DNA of 64,000 nt from Turnera subulata (GCA_028386065.3 JAKUCV010004868.1:2903-66902), one strand, 5' to 3'. Shown: positions 1 through 11,154, counted from the stretch's first letter. Numbers and translations are program-made. Notes: generated from the sequence alone by a model not told the origin.

Positions 1-2
1 CG

Positions 3-470
3 CAACTCCCGGATGAGCCTGTCATGCAATACATGAATCGCGCCAAGCAATTATCGGATGAGTTGGCTGCGAGTGGTCAAGCGGTATCTGTTGTTGATTT
101 TCAGATTTGTATTATTCGTGGTTTATTGCCTGATTTAAAGACATTTGCTACTACTGTTTCGGCTAGGCCGGAACCTCTTGATTTTGCTGAGTTGCAGGGC
201 GCCTTAATGAGCTATGAGTTTATGCACAATGATCCACTCACTGCTCTATCTCTTAAATCACCCGCCTCTACTGATCCACCGAAGGAGACTCTGCCTGTGC
301 ATGCCCCGACGGCTAACATTGCTCAGCGTCAACAGTTCCCTCCACAGCAGCGTGGGGGAGGAGGCTGGGGTCGTCGTGGCCGGGGCCGAAACTCCAACAC
401 CTACAATCAGCCTCGACAGGCCTATGACAATCGCCAGTCTCGTGGGTTTGACTCAAATCGAGCACAGTGT
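3..470 (+). pseudogene. Ty1/copia gag fragment, truncated at both sides
   Basis: The reading frame is open from the left edge of the window and matches the plant copia Gag (UBN2-type) C-terminal half: an ...LSDELAASGQ... helix region, then a LPDLKTF-like stretch, then a Gly/Arg-rich linker (GGGGWGRRGRGR) before the zinc knuckle. The frame reaches the first Cys of the expected CCHC knuckle (RAQC, ending at base 470) and then turns into unrelated sequence, with a stop at 504-506. Gag normally coats the RNA in the virus-like particle; this piece cannot. The match comes from remembered family patterns, not a search. Element orientation is plus. The 5' part lies outside the window. Confidence 0.85.
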
Positions 471-743
471 GTGTCTTTGATTCAAATACGTTGTAATATG
501 AGATAGAAGTGAGTGTAGTATTGTAGTAGGGTTAGACTTCTGCACAGGTTAGTTTCCTGATGCTTTGTACTTGTTGTGATATGTCTATAAAATACACCTG
601 AGGCATTACGGTTGTTGTATGCCTGATAAACCCTAAACATACTATTCTTCACTCCCCGTGGTCTTCTCTTCCGTTCACCTAAACCGAAGGATCACTCCCA
701 CCCGGAATAAGAATCTCTCACCCTGGAGGCCAACCGCACTACA
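471..743 (+). mobile_element. Copia LTR remnant (TATA to 3' end) fused to the gag fragment
   Basis: Directly after the gag break the sequence looks like the downstream part of an LTR. It has a TATA-like TCTATAAAATACACC near 583-597 and a leader-like stretch, and it ends in ACTACA at 743, where F-box homology resumes. Protease, integrase, reverse transcriptase and RNase H are all missing between gag and this LTR, so a large internal deletion removed them. I cannot test the target duplication because the other end is outside the window. Confidence 0.55.
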
Positions 744-1962
744 CCTTTAAGTAGCCTAACTTTGGTTGACCTACCACTAGGGATGCATATTGTTAAATCA
801 ACTAACAGTCCGTTTGGTATTAATTTGAAATTGGAATTGAATTCAAATCACTAAAAATTTAGAATTTGAATTCATTATGAAACCAATTCCCATGTTTGGT
901 ATACTTTTTAATAATGAGGAATTGAATTCAATTCCAATGTTTGGTATAAATCAATTGAATTGTTAAAATTACCTAAATTGTCCTTTTGCTAAAAAAAATA
1001 AAATAAGAATATAGGGTCATTTTTGTTATTTAGACATACCAATATAGGTTTTGCTTGGATTTGAAATATTACCAAAATATTGATCAAAAAATAAAAAAAT
1101 AGAATTCAATTCCTATTTTAAATTAAGTAGAATTATACCAAACTAAGAAATTGATTTCAATTCTTGGAATTGAATTCAATTCCATGATACCAAACGGGCT
1201 GTAACGGATTGCTACTCTTTGGGAACAATTTTCCTTCACTCGCTAAGGATGGGGAGCTTTGTGTTTGCAATCCTATAACCAAGCAAAAACTAATGTTGCC
1301 TCGGTTAGGTAAGCTCCTGCATAATGTATGTTTAGCTTATGATCCTCTGATATCAAGAGCCAATTTTAAAGTCATTGGGATGCGTAACCGTGGTTCTGAC
1401 GATCAACCTCAATTCGAGATACTGATCACTCCTCAGAAACTAGGTTGCGGAGGGTTTCTAACACTCGTCAAAGTATAACCTTCCCCTGGAGATGTATGGG
1501 AACGGCTTATTTCGGCGGTGCTGTATATTGGATGGATGAGTGCCGCGGTTTTTGCTTTGATCTTGATGGAGAGCAAATCAAGGAGTTTGAAGCACCTGGA
1601 CACTTTGGCAATACAACATATTTTGGTGAATCTCGAGGTCAGGGGTTGCTGAGAATCTAAAGGGGGTGGGTGATAAGATACGTAGGTTGTGGTTTGATGT
1701 GTACGAGATGGGGACAGACTACACACAGTGGTCTCTTAAGCACCGCAGTGATGGCACACGATTCATCAAAAAATACTATGGCTATGACTGCTACGACCTC
1801 AGGCTTCAGTTCGTTGTTAGGGAGGAAAATGAGGATGACTCATTTGCTCTGTTGGACGACAATGGCGTAATGTTACATTATAACTTCAAGGAGTTTCGTG
1901 ATCGTCGTTTTATCAATAATGATAAGACTCATTTGTACACGGAGGTTCTTGCTTTCCTTTGA
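744..1962 (+). pseudogene. F-box/FBA protein pseudogene, 5'-truncated, frameshifted and carrying a MITE
   Basis: The sequence aligns by eye with the two intact F-box genes of this window, from the VDE-P-L region through the FCFDLD block to the C terminus. The N-terminal F-box is absent because homology begins right after the copia LTR at 743. A 396-bp MITE sits at 806-1201. After it, the frame is broken into three pieces (1209-1478, 1445-1660, 1666-1962), with stops and frameshifts between them. The remaining blocks (AYDP, CFDLD-EQIKEF, YEMG-HY-WSLK) show it was once the same kind of substrate-receptor gene. No function is expected. Confidence 0.85.
803..1204 (+). mobile_element. Tourist-like (PIF/Harbinger) MITE with TAA target duplication
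   Basis: The element spans 806-1201 (396 bp). Its ends are inverted repeats: CAGTCCGTTTGGTAT at the left and, read on the minus strand, CAGCCCGTTTGGTAT at the right (one difference). It is flanked by TAA on both sides (803-805 and 1202-1204), and removing the element plus one TAA restores alignment with the intact F-box paralogues. A 3-bp TWA duplication is the signature of PIF/Harbinger elements. The interior is AT-rich, repeats ATTGAATTCAATT-like motifs and has no coding capacity. Confidence 0.9.
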
Positions 1963-2974
1963 TCATGCTGAAGTTCTTCCTCTGATTCATAGCATTTGTC
2001 TAGACCTTGATTTCTGCCCATTTTGTGATATTGATTAATACTAACCTCCTATATGTGTTGTTTCCGTCGCAAAACAATGAGTTAGTGGATTGTGCTCCTT
2101 GTTCCTTGAGAATAGGGCTAGATTAGAATGTTAATGGGTTTTATGGATGGTTGATTAATTTCGTGGTTAGTTGCTGAAATTGTTGAAGTTTTTGTATGAG
2201 TTCATGAAGCCTGTACAAAGGCTAGAAACTTTTGGGAATTAAATTACCAGGCAGTAACTTGTGTTCTAGTTTGATGCCCACTCATTGCTTTGTACAGCTA
2301 GAAACTTTTTGCGATTGAATTACTCAAGCACTACCTTGCATTTTGTTTCCATCTCTTATATGTTTAGCTTCTCCATTTTATCAGTTTTGAATTGGACAAA
2401 AGGAAAACGTAGGTTACTTGCAAGTTATCACCAACTAGTATCGCTTGTGATTTACAATGCTCCATGCTAATCAGGGGCCAATTTGTGAATGCTCATGGGC
2501 CAAGACTTCCCCTCAATTTTATATAAATGCTCCGAAATTGCTACCATCATCGGTGGACTTTGTGTAGAAGATTTGGCAATTTGGGTTAGAATTCCTACTT
2601 TAAGTCCCCTAATTTAGTTGATTGTGTTACTGTTGTCTTTGCCTTTATTTTCACGTATGTTGCCCCTAAATTCTTGTAAAACCCGATATTATTGTCCCTG
2701 GAATTGCCGGTGGGTGTCCTGATGCTCAGAAGCCTGCACGGTTCAGGTTGTTCGGGCGTAGAAGGTTGTGGTCTGCAACAATGTTATTAAGTTGCGAGCA
2801 TCTTTTTGTCATCAGCACCAAGTTTTTGTCCATTGCTAAGTTAGGGCAGAAACGGAGTGTAAGATGTTATCAAATGTTTGTGATTCATTTCCCATCAACT
2901 AGTAAGTCGCTCATCTCTACTCTCAAAAGTAGAAAAGTTCAATGTGCTGGGCAAGGGGATAGGATACTTTATCA
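1963..2974. other. Spacer between F-box pseudogene and duplicated F-box unit
   Basis: The first part is probably the decayed 3' flank of the F-box pseudogene (a TGTGAT motif is shared with the other copies). The rest is AT-rich and has no reading frame, repeat or RNA gene that I can support. Confidence 0.5.
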
Positions 2975-3727
2975 ATAATTTTTCCACTTTCATCATTCAT
3001 GCCAGTTTTATATTTTTCCAAGATTAATTTTTTTATACTTTTTTGCTTCGTTATTTTAATTAGAAACTTAATTGTAATGTTTACTTTTTCTACAAATTTT
3101 AAAAGACTATTAAATTATAGTATTAATTTCCAATTCAATTGCAAGATCTTAAATAAAAAATAGAAAAAAGAAAAAAGAAAAGTGAAAAAGAAAATAAAAA
3201 AGAAAGTAGGTGGATGTAACTGCAACGTGCAATAAGAATAGCACTATATACAATGGTGGTTAGTGTATTATATAAATTAATGAGTCGTAATTAGTTTAGT
3301 TTTTGAATAGAATTAGGAAAACTGAATTTCTAATTTATATATTTTAGTAATTAATTATTAATGAAAGATAATTTTGTCAACTTGTTAGCTTTTCTAATTC
3401 ATATTTTTGTAAATAGTATGGTATAGATATAGATGCAGATGTAGATTAGTGGTCGAAATTAAATCTTTAGAATGTGGAAGGCTATACCCCTATAGTCTTT
3501 TTTTTTTATTGACTCCATGTAGTTTAATTTTGGTCGATGCTATGCCGCCATAGTAACTAATTATGTAGTTGAACCTTGATTTCTTTTAAAAACAAAGATG
3601 GAAATATTTGACTGAATCACTACTATTTTTTTGTAACAGCGAAACCCTTATTCTCGACATAGTATAAATTAGAACAGAGTTTTTGACCTAAACCTAAAAC
3701 ATCACATAATAATAAATCCCATCTAAC
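2975..3727 (+). promoter_or_regulatory. 5' flank of the first F-box gene, duplicated at 9058-9812
   Basis: This AT-rich 0.75-kb stretch aligns over its whole length with 9058-9812, with small indels (the second copy has an extra block of about 47 bp near 9360-9410). A TATA-like AGTATAAATTAG lies at about 3660-3671, some 60 bp before the start codon. Because both copies lie upstream of the same gene type, it probably holds the native F-box promoter. Confidence 0.6.
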
Positions 3728-4876
3728 ATGCAGCCTGGCAGTACCCTAGAGATCTCTCCTTCTCCTCCTCTTAGGGAACAACCAGTCTGTGAATCTGCAG
3801 CAGAGATAATAGGACACAACGAGGATCTCTTGACTAAAATCCTGACCCATCTATCCGCCAAATCTCTAGGCAAGTTCAGGTGCGTCTCCAAGCTCTGGAA
3901 CTCTCTCATATCCCATCTTTTTCCACCTCCCCGTGCCCTTATATTGCATACGCACCGTAAGGGTTGTTGGGATATTGAACAGGAACACGTGTTTGTCTCA
4001 CCCTCGATCAATTTCAATAATCACAAGGGTAGTGAAGCCCCCTTGATCAGGAGCCTAACATTTGTGGACGAACCATTAGGGGTCGATATTGTTGGATCAA
4101 GTAACGGACTGTTACTGTGTAGGAAGCCTGAAGATTTTTATGATCGTTTTGAGCTTTACTATGTTTACAATCCTAACACCAAGCAATACAGAGCATGTCC
4201 TCCCGTAGAGGAGTTGTCTGGTGTTTGCTTAGCTTATGATCCTTCAGCAGCCACTTATAAAGTCATTGGATATCGTATCGACGCATATGACATTCTAATT
4301 TATTCATCGGAAACTGGGTTGTGGAGGGTCTATGATAAATCTCTTTTTTCTGGTGGCGAACGCCAAGTCCGAAATCTAGTGTTTCTACGCGGGACAGTTT
4401 ACTGGATGAGTAGGAGGTGTGGTTTTTGCTTTGATCTTGATAGACAGCAAACCAAGGAATTCCTCGTAATACCCGGAGGATCGGGCCGCCACACATATTT
4501 TGATACATATTTTGATGAATCTGGAGGTCGCTTGTATGGGGTTGTGGAAAGGTACAGCAGGAAGGTATATGAAGTGTATGAGATGGGGACACACTACAGA
4601 GAATGGTCCCTCAAGTACACCATTGATGTAACTCCACTTGCCTACCACCCAATTTCTGATATCTATGTGCTATCTGTTGTTATGGAGGGGGATGAGGATG
4701 ACCACTTCGCTTTGATATACGACCATGGCATAATCTTACGTTATCACTTCAAGAGTAAGACCTTCACAGAGCTTCCTGATCTTAGCGAACTACCGGGTGG
4801 AGCACTTCGTGTCGCCCCTGTCAAGGCTCATATGTATACCAGGGAGGCTCTGCTTGGGTTTGATGGTCCCTTTTGA
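3728..4876 (+). CDS. F-box/FBA-domain protein, copy 1
   Basis: Uninterrupted single-exon frame of 382 aa. Residues about 28-70 form an F-box (GHNEDLLTKILTHLSAKSLG followed by KFRCVSKLWNSLIS), which docks on SKP1 in an SCF ubiquitin ligase. Residues about 95-370 resemble the F-box-associated (FBA/TIGR01640) beta-propeller-like substrate domain, with YNPNTKQYRACPP, the AYDP block, FCFDLD-QQTKEF and YEMGTHY-EWSLKY. The length is usual for this large plant family. The start is the first ATG, conserved in copy 2 (16087). The substrate cannot be told from sequence. The gene has its native upstream sequence, unlike copy 2. Such clustered, fast-duplicating F-box genes are typical of plants. Confidence 0.9.
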   Translation: MQPGSTLEISPSPPLREQPVCESAAEIIGHNEDLLTKILTHLSAKSLGKFRCVSKLWNSLISHLFPPPRALILHTHRKGCWDIEQEHVFVSPSINFNNHKGSEAPLIRSLTFVDEPLGVDIVGSSNGLLLCRKPEDFYDRFELYYVYNPNTKQYRACPPVEELSGVCLAYDPSAATYKVIGYRIDAYDILIYSSETGLWRVYDKSLFSGGERQVRNLVFLRGTVYWMSRRCGFCFDLDRQQTKEFLVIPGGSGRHTYFDTYFDESGGRLYGVVERYSRKVYEVYEMGTHYREWSLKYTIDVTPLAYHPISDIYVLSVVMEGDEDDHFALIYDHGIILRYHFKSKTFTELPDLSELPGGALRVAPVKAHMYTREALLGFDGPF

Positions 4877-5841
4877 TTTGTTTTCTCGAGCAATGCCAAG
4901 ATCCTGATGGTTTATTGTTCAATGCATATATATGTTTTTTGTGATCCTGATCAACCCACAAACTACTTACTATATATGTTGCTTGAACTCGCTGCCATGA
5001 ACTTTTGATTTTCCGTTCCAGTTTGCATATGGTCCTCTGATGTGTTCATGATATATCTAAATTGCTAAAGTTAAAACCGGACACCAACATGAAACGGTAA
5101 TCTATACTACACATACACTGACCATGATGACTATATTATGTTAAAGCAATTACAGTGAGTTCCTCTCTACTTCTCTGCTATAGTTGCCCGTAGCCCCAAG
5201 GCTTTTGGCCAGCCCCAAGATTAGAGGGATGAACGACATAAAAAACCTAAAGTTAGGATATGAAATAAACACTCACAAGAATATTATGTGGTTTTCTTAT
5301 TTGGTGACTATTTTCATCACTTTGAAAAACAAAAAGGACTATGGCGACGAAACATAAGATAGTTCTGGAGAAATCTTTTCTGCATTAAAACAAGTGGAAG
5401 TGGCATGAAACAGCTCAAGTAATATATAGATGTTTCCATGAAATTAGGTGGAATTAGTAGGATTGAAAAGAGAAAAGCACAGCATGAACAGAATTATTAA
5501 ATATAGTGTAACCCTAATATAATTTTATAAAGAGATTATATCAGAAAATAGTTTTCCCTTTGATAACTGTTTTTTATTCAAATTTACATTAATTCTTTAA
5601 TACTGTCTTATTCTCATTCTTTATATATGGTTTATGTATCTTAATATTAAATAGTGTAACTTTTCTATTTTTTTATTTATGGGGGAAAATATTTTATAAA
5701 TATATTTCTTGTCAAATTCACCATTTTTATATATTGTAAGTTTTGTTTAAGATCTTTTTTCTATAGTCAAATTTCTTATTCACTTATGTTAGTACTTTTA
5801 ATTTATAATATTTTTTCTCTTTTCATAAAATTGTATTTATT
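4877..5841. other. 3' flank of F-box copy 1; duplicated to about 5485
   Basis: Sequence from 4877 to about 5485 matches 17275 to about 17870 behind copy 2, which marks the right edge of the tandem duplication. From 5486 to the solo LTR the DNA is very AT-rich and I see no feature. TTATT at 5837-5841 is the left target duplication of the following LTR. Confidence 0.65.
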
Positions 5842-8800
5842 TGTAACAGCCCAGGTAAAATTTATGTTTTTATCGGGACTGTAAAAGGACTTTGTACAAT
5901 AATTTATCATATGGAAATAAACTTTGGTAATTATTTCATGATAAACCGAGCATCGGATTCCGATTCCGAGTTTCACTCCATATCCCGGATATTTTTTGCG
6001 GAATTTCCATGACGAGTTGGAATTTTTTGAATTAGAAAACTGACGGTTATACCCCTGAATTTGTTAGAAAACCAAAGGAGGCTAGAGGGGCACAATAGAC
6101 CTTTTGTTGGTTCAAAATCTTTCTTTTGCTCAACTGTTGGTGCGCACTATCACAGCTCCATTATTCACAAATGGTGCACTATAACATGTTCTTTCTTATC
6201 CCCATCCTATATCCTATCTTCTTTAATATTTTGTTTCATCTTTTTCTTGTTATAAAAACTATGATTTCCTATCACACCAGACACACCAAATACTCGCTCT
6301 AAGAAACTTCCAACTTAGAATTTGTCTGATCATTCTCTACACTTAGTATAGTAGCTGCCAAATTCCTTTCTCCATAACACACAAAAGAAAAAGAAAGAAA
6401 AAAAAAAGAAAAAAGAAAACCACGCAGCACCGAGCCGAGACAAGCAGCCGGTCTCGCTCCCCTGCCGACTACCACCATCAACCGCCACTGCCGCCACCAC
6501 CATCGTGACCGGCCACCACCACACGCTGCCAACAACCCCGTCATCACCATTTCTTCTTCCTCCTCCACCTTCCTTTTCACTACCGAGACCACCATCCACC
6601 ACCGACGCTACCCTCACTCCCTCGCGACGAGCCACCGGCAGATCCGTTTCCTTCCCCCTTGTTTCGCGCCGCCTGTGCTCGCAGTCGCCCGCCATCACCG
6701 CACCTACAGCTTCGTTCCACCGCTGCCTCACCGAGCAGAGCCGCCTTCCTCATCGCGTCGCTCGCCTCGTCTGCAGAACCGCCGCCACGCCTCCACAGCC
6801 TCGCCGTTCGCTGCAGTTCGCAACGCTGTCGCCTCCCTTCAACAAGTCGCACCGTCGCCGTCACCTCCCTTCAACAAGTCGCACCGTCGCCGTCCCCTGC
6901 TCAGTCGCCGCCGCCGTCTGCAAACCCCGAGGTGAGCAGATCCACTTGTGGGAGTTCGACCCGGATGGGTCAAGACGCGGGTCGGGTTGACCCGAGGTTA
7001 GCTGGGTTTGTGGATCGTGTGTGTGTGGGCTGAGTGGAGTTGGGTTTGGGCTGGGCTATTTGGTCTGGTTCCAGGCCTGCGTGTGGGCCTGAGTCTGGGC
7101 TCCTGGTTGGGGCCTGGGCTTGGCACTGTGCATGGTCTGGGCTGGCACTATTTGGCCCAGTCCGAAATTAAAAAAAAAAAAGGAGGAATAAATCTAAAAG
7201 AAAAGAATAATAATTATGGAAAAATAATAATTCTAGGAAAATAAAAGTAATTTGTGGAAATAATGTTTTGAGGAATAATTTGGGGAAAAATAACATTCTG
7301 GAGATATAATTTTAGGGAAAGTATATATAAATGGTGTATAATAACTACTTTGAGAAAATATTTGGGAAGGGTATATGGAATATGCGATTTTTGGAAAAAT
7401 TCAAATAAAAAGTATTTTGTGAGAAGAAATAAAGTGATTATCAAGGAGACTAAGGAAATTAAAAAAAAAAAGAAAAGAAATTATGATACCCTTTGTAAAA
7501 TTACTATGTAGTAATTATTTTAGGAAAGAATACATGTACCATAAAGTATTTTGGGAGTATAAGCATACGTTATATTTTCAGGAAATTATGTTATAGCAAT
7601 TACATTTTTGGAAAGGAAAATAAATGGTAGTAATAATTATTTTAATGATCAAATGTCTTGGAAAGGGTATTATCAAAGTATTACACCGGAATATTAACCG
7701 GGTATAAATATAGTATGGTATTTTGACACAGGAATAATAAATGGTGAATGATGATGATAACGGGGCTTCACCGGGACGTAGACGAACCAGTCTAGGCCTT
7801 ATTTTTACGGTATAGCATCATTTGCATTTATGTGCATCTTATGTGAGTATATGCTATTGTTTGCTATTTAGGAGCTGATAACGAACAGTATCCCGAGGAA
7901 CCGGAGCCGGGACAATTTGAGGACTCTCAGGAGTAGGGAAATCGGCTAAGGTGAGGATGGATAACCTTTGATATGTTGCACATGATGCTGTGTTTGTTTT
8001 TCTGTGATTATTTTGTCTGATTGAACTGCTGAGCCAATTGAGTTTGATTATGGTATCATTGTTATGGTTGTTGATTTGTTGATTGTGGATATACCGACAT
8101 GATGAGATAATTGGATAATTGGAAGTTGTGTTGACGACTCTATTGTCACTTTGGAAAGTAGTGGTCAGACTCGATGGGTAAAGACTGTTTCGCGGTGGCC
8201 TTGACCTGGGTTCTTGTGGAAGCATGTCTATGCTTGGGATGTCTATCCCGTTGATATATTTGGGATGTCTATCCCTGGGTTCTCTTGATTTTGGTCTGGC
8301 ACCCGAAATATGTCGATATCCAGGTCTGATTCCTAGCTCGTCCAGTGATGGGGCCCAGAAGTTAAAATTTGGTAATAATAATAAATAATCTTTTGGTCTT
8401 GGCTCAGTTATATTCTGGTTATTTCTCTGTTATGACTTTTGCTGGAATTTTGCTTCGAAAGTATCGTGTTGCTTGCATATTACTGTTTATCCTTCGTCGG
8501 TGAGCACTTCGGACTCACCCCTCGCCTGCGGGGTTTCATCCCGTAGGATGAGTTGCTCGTAGTAGAGGTACGTGGTTCGGCCAGCCGCTGTTTCTACTCC
8601 ACCAGACTCCGGATCCATACCTCCGCTGCATCTCATTCTAGGTCTTCCGCTGCTGATTATTATATGTTGCTGTATTTTACATGTTGTTGTGTTGTTGTAC
8701 TACTTACTTTGCTGTATCATGTACTATATGTTTCTGCTACTGCTGTTGTGGCTTGAATAATGGTCCCCGAGATCGGGTGACGGATGTTGTATTTGGAGTT

Positions 8801-8904
8801 TGCTTGTATTGCAATTTTATATTGTATGTACTGTTTGTTACTGTAGTGAGAACAGTTCTGGCACGTGTTTACCGTGTACGGTAAATATGGGTCGGGGCGC
8901 TTCA
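5842..8904 (+). mobile_element. Solo LTR A (3063 bp), TSD TTATT
   Basis: The element begins TGTAACAGCCCAGG and ends GGGGCGCTTCA, and is flanked by TTATT on both sides (5837-5841, 8905-8909). The TG...CA ends plus a 5-bp duplication are those of an LTR retrotransposon, but only one LTR is present. Inside: a TATA-like GTTATAAAAACTATG near 6250; a C/CG-rich leader at about 6420-6930; a GAG|GTGAGC splice-donor-like site at 6932; a block rich in TGGGCC/GGGCCTG motifs at about 7020-7160; two GGGATgtctATCCC hairpins (8236-8249, 8262-8275); a strongly conserved block at about 8495-8550; and a palindrome, TTTACCGTGTACGGTAAA, at 8868-8885. Several GC-rich open frames inside it are not conserved between copies and are not genes. 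The roughly 3-kb length suggests Ty3/gypsy, which is inference. Confidence 0.85.
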
Positions 8905-9057
8905 TTATTTTTTTTTTCTTTTTTTTTTGATGATGGATGATATTAATTACACATTTACTCATTTTATTCATTCTTTTCAGAAAAAAATTATTTACTTTAA
9001 TGTTAAGAGTGCGAAATATCTTTTTCTAATTCCCAAAAATTATTGTGTGTGAATATT

Positions 9058-9812
9058 TTGTCAATAATTTTTCCTCTTTCATCATTCATGTCAATTTTAT
9101 ATTTTTTCCATTATTAATTTTTTTATGCTTTATTGCTTCTTTACCTTAATTAGAAACTTAATTGTAATATTTACTTTTTTATAAAAATTTTAAAATACTA
9201 TTAAATTATAGTATTAATTTCCAATACAATGGCAAGATCTTAAAATAAAAAAAAAAAAGGAAATACAAACGAAAAGCTAAAAAAATAAAAGAAAAAGGAA
9301 AGTACGTGGATGTAACTGCAACATGAAATAAGAATAGGACTATATACAATGGAGGTAGAGGCATATATTATTTAGAATTAATTTTTTGCAGGGAGTAGGA
9401 CTACTAACTTAGTGTATTATATAAAGAAATGGGTCGTAATTAGTTTTTGAATAGAAATAGGAAAACTGAATTACTAATTTATATATTTTAGTAATTAATC
9501 ATTAATGAAAGATAATTTTGTCAACGTGTTAGCTTTTCTAATTCATACTTTTTGTAAATAGTATAGTATAGATATAGATGTAAATATAGATTAGTGGTCG
9601 AAATTAAATCTTTAGGATGTGGAGGGCTATACCCCCATTACCCCTATAGTTTAGTTTTCTTTTGGTCGATGTTATACCGCCATAGTAACTAATTATGCAG
9701 TTGAACCTTTGATTTCTTTTAAAAACAAAGATGGTAATATTTGACTGAATCACCATCCATTATTTGTTTGTAACACCAAAACCCTTATTCTCGACATAGT
9801 ATAAATCAGAAC
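9058..9812 (+). other. Displaced native 5' flank of F-box copy 2
   Basis: Homologous to 2975-3727. It now ends in ...AGTATAAATCAGAAC at 9812, where the copia element begins. The sequence that originally followed it (AGAACAGAG...) resumes at 16030. Its TATA-like box is therefore 6.2 kb away from the start codon it once served. The short stretch 8910-9057 between the solo LTR and this block is AT-rich without features. Confidence 0.8.
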
Positions 9813-10033
9813 TGTTATAAAAGGTGAATGTCACCAACCCAATTGATGTCGTTTTGCTCCAAACCGTGGCTATATAAGGGCCATTTTCTATGTATATTGG
9901 GTGTACAAAAATTGAATTAAAACTGAGAGCTTCAGCTCCTTACAGTGTATTTTCTTCCACTTCTACTTCCTACAGCCTATATTCTCTCCATCTATTTCTC
10001 TTTATCAATCCATTAAACGGTTGTTTTATAACA
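9813..10033 (+). repeat. 5' LTR of the copia element
   Basis: Starts TGTTATAAAAGG and ends TTTTATAACA, so the very ends are themselves inverted (TGTTATAA/TTATAACA). TATATAA lies at 9871-9877, giving a likely transcription start near 9900. Confidence 0.93.
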
Positions 10034-10052
10034 CGTTATCAGCACGATAACG
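10034..10052 (+). other. Primer-binding region that is a perfect hairpin
   Basis: Immediately after the 5' LTR comes CGTTATCAGCACGATAACG, which folds with stem CGTTATC/GATAACG and loop AGCAC. Plant copia elements usually have an initiator-tRNA match (TGGTATCAGAGC-like) here; this one keeps only TTATCAG-C. I infer a PBS from position, but its primer is uncertain. Confidence 0.5.
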
Positions 10053-10189
10053 ATCTCTACCCAAGCAAAGAAAATGAAAAGAAAAAGGATGAAGAAGACC
10101 AAAAAAAAAAAAACTGGAGCAGAAAAATCAAAACGAAGAAGATGGTAAACAGTATACCACCCTTCAGGTTACTGTTCACCGTAAAGGTT

Positions 10190-10980
10190 TCCCGGCCACG
10201 TCTCACCTCACCGCCCACACCATTGTCTTCCCCTCGCCATCGCCGACTCGCCGCTGCTGCCCCCGCTCACGTCCGCCGCCTGACGCGCCGGAAGTGGTTG
10301 TCGACCCGACGGCGCGCCCGGCAACCCGCAAGTCACAACCGGGTCTGCCTCCTTCCACTCGTCTGCCGCCGCCTCCCGACGCAGCCCACCACCACTGCAT
10401 ACATCGCCGCCGCACCGTGGAGGCACGCCCGGCCGCCAGCTCCTTTCCCCGTCAGTCGCCTCCTCTCCCGGCCACCTTCCTCCTCGCGACGACCACGACC
10501 GAACGGGTCGAGCACCCGCCGCCTGGCCACCAGCCACAGCGCCGCCCTGTCTTCTCCCCCTGCTGCCGCGCCGCCTCGCTCGTCCCTGCCTCCCCGGCGT
10601 CGGGCCAACAAGGTGAGCAGCCGCGACCCGGATGCGGATGACGGGTCGAGATGACCCGTTTCGTGAAGGCCTGACCCGGACTCGCTGGGCCAGGTGGGCT
10701 GAAGCTGCTCTTTGAACGGTTGGGTCGGCCTTGCCTTGGGCTGCTGGACGCGCGGGCCTGGGTCTACCTGGGCCTTGGCTTGGGATCGGTCCCGGGCCGG
10801 GCTGGACCTGGACCATTTTTTTCTGTGGACCTGGGCCCTGGCTAAAAATTCTGGCCCAGTCGGGAAAATTAAAAAAAAAAAGGAGAAATGGACTGGGCCG
10901 GTTCTGTTCACGGCCCGGCCAACAAAAAAAAAAGAAAAAAAAAAGAGACCAACGGAGGAAGATGACAGACTTGCACTTTA
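10190..10980 (+). other. GC-rich leader of the copia element with splice-donor-like site
   Basis: A C/CG-rich block ends in AAG|GTGAGC at 10611-10616. It is followed by GACCCGG-type motifs and then by many GGGCCTGGG/TGGGCC motifs to about 10930. The same order of blocks occurs in the four solo LTRs of this window, although the element families differ. Overlapping open frames on both strands here (for example 9890-10654 and 10208-10816 minus) are by-products of base composition. Confidence 0.5.
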
Positions 10981-11154
10981 GTCCCTGTGGTTTTCTGGTT
11001 CTATGCAGGTAAGTCTTGCAATTCAGCCCTTAAGTAATTTATATTTTCAATTACATCCTAGACGAAATTGATTATTGTTTAATTAATACTATTTTTGAAG
11101 TGATTGAATGTTTAATTAATGTTGATCTTGGATAATTAAATGAATTGTGAGCTC

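Noticed and set aside
3694..4017. 107-aa minus-strand frame, also present at 16053-16376
   Set aside because: It is antisense to the conserved 5' end of the F-box genes; its conservation follows from the duplication.
6330..7033. Several overlapping long open frames on both strands
   Set aside because: They lie in the C/CG-rich leader of solo LTR A, show only Pro/Arg/Ser-rich composition, and the same region of the other LTRs is not open in the same frames.
10208..10911. Open frames of about 190-200 aa on the minus strand
   Set aside because: They are antisense to the GC-rich leader of the copia element and reflect base composition, not a conserved protein.
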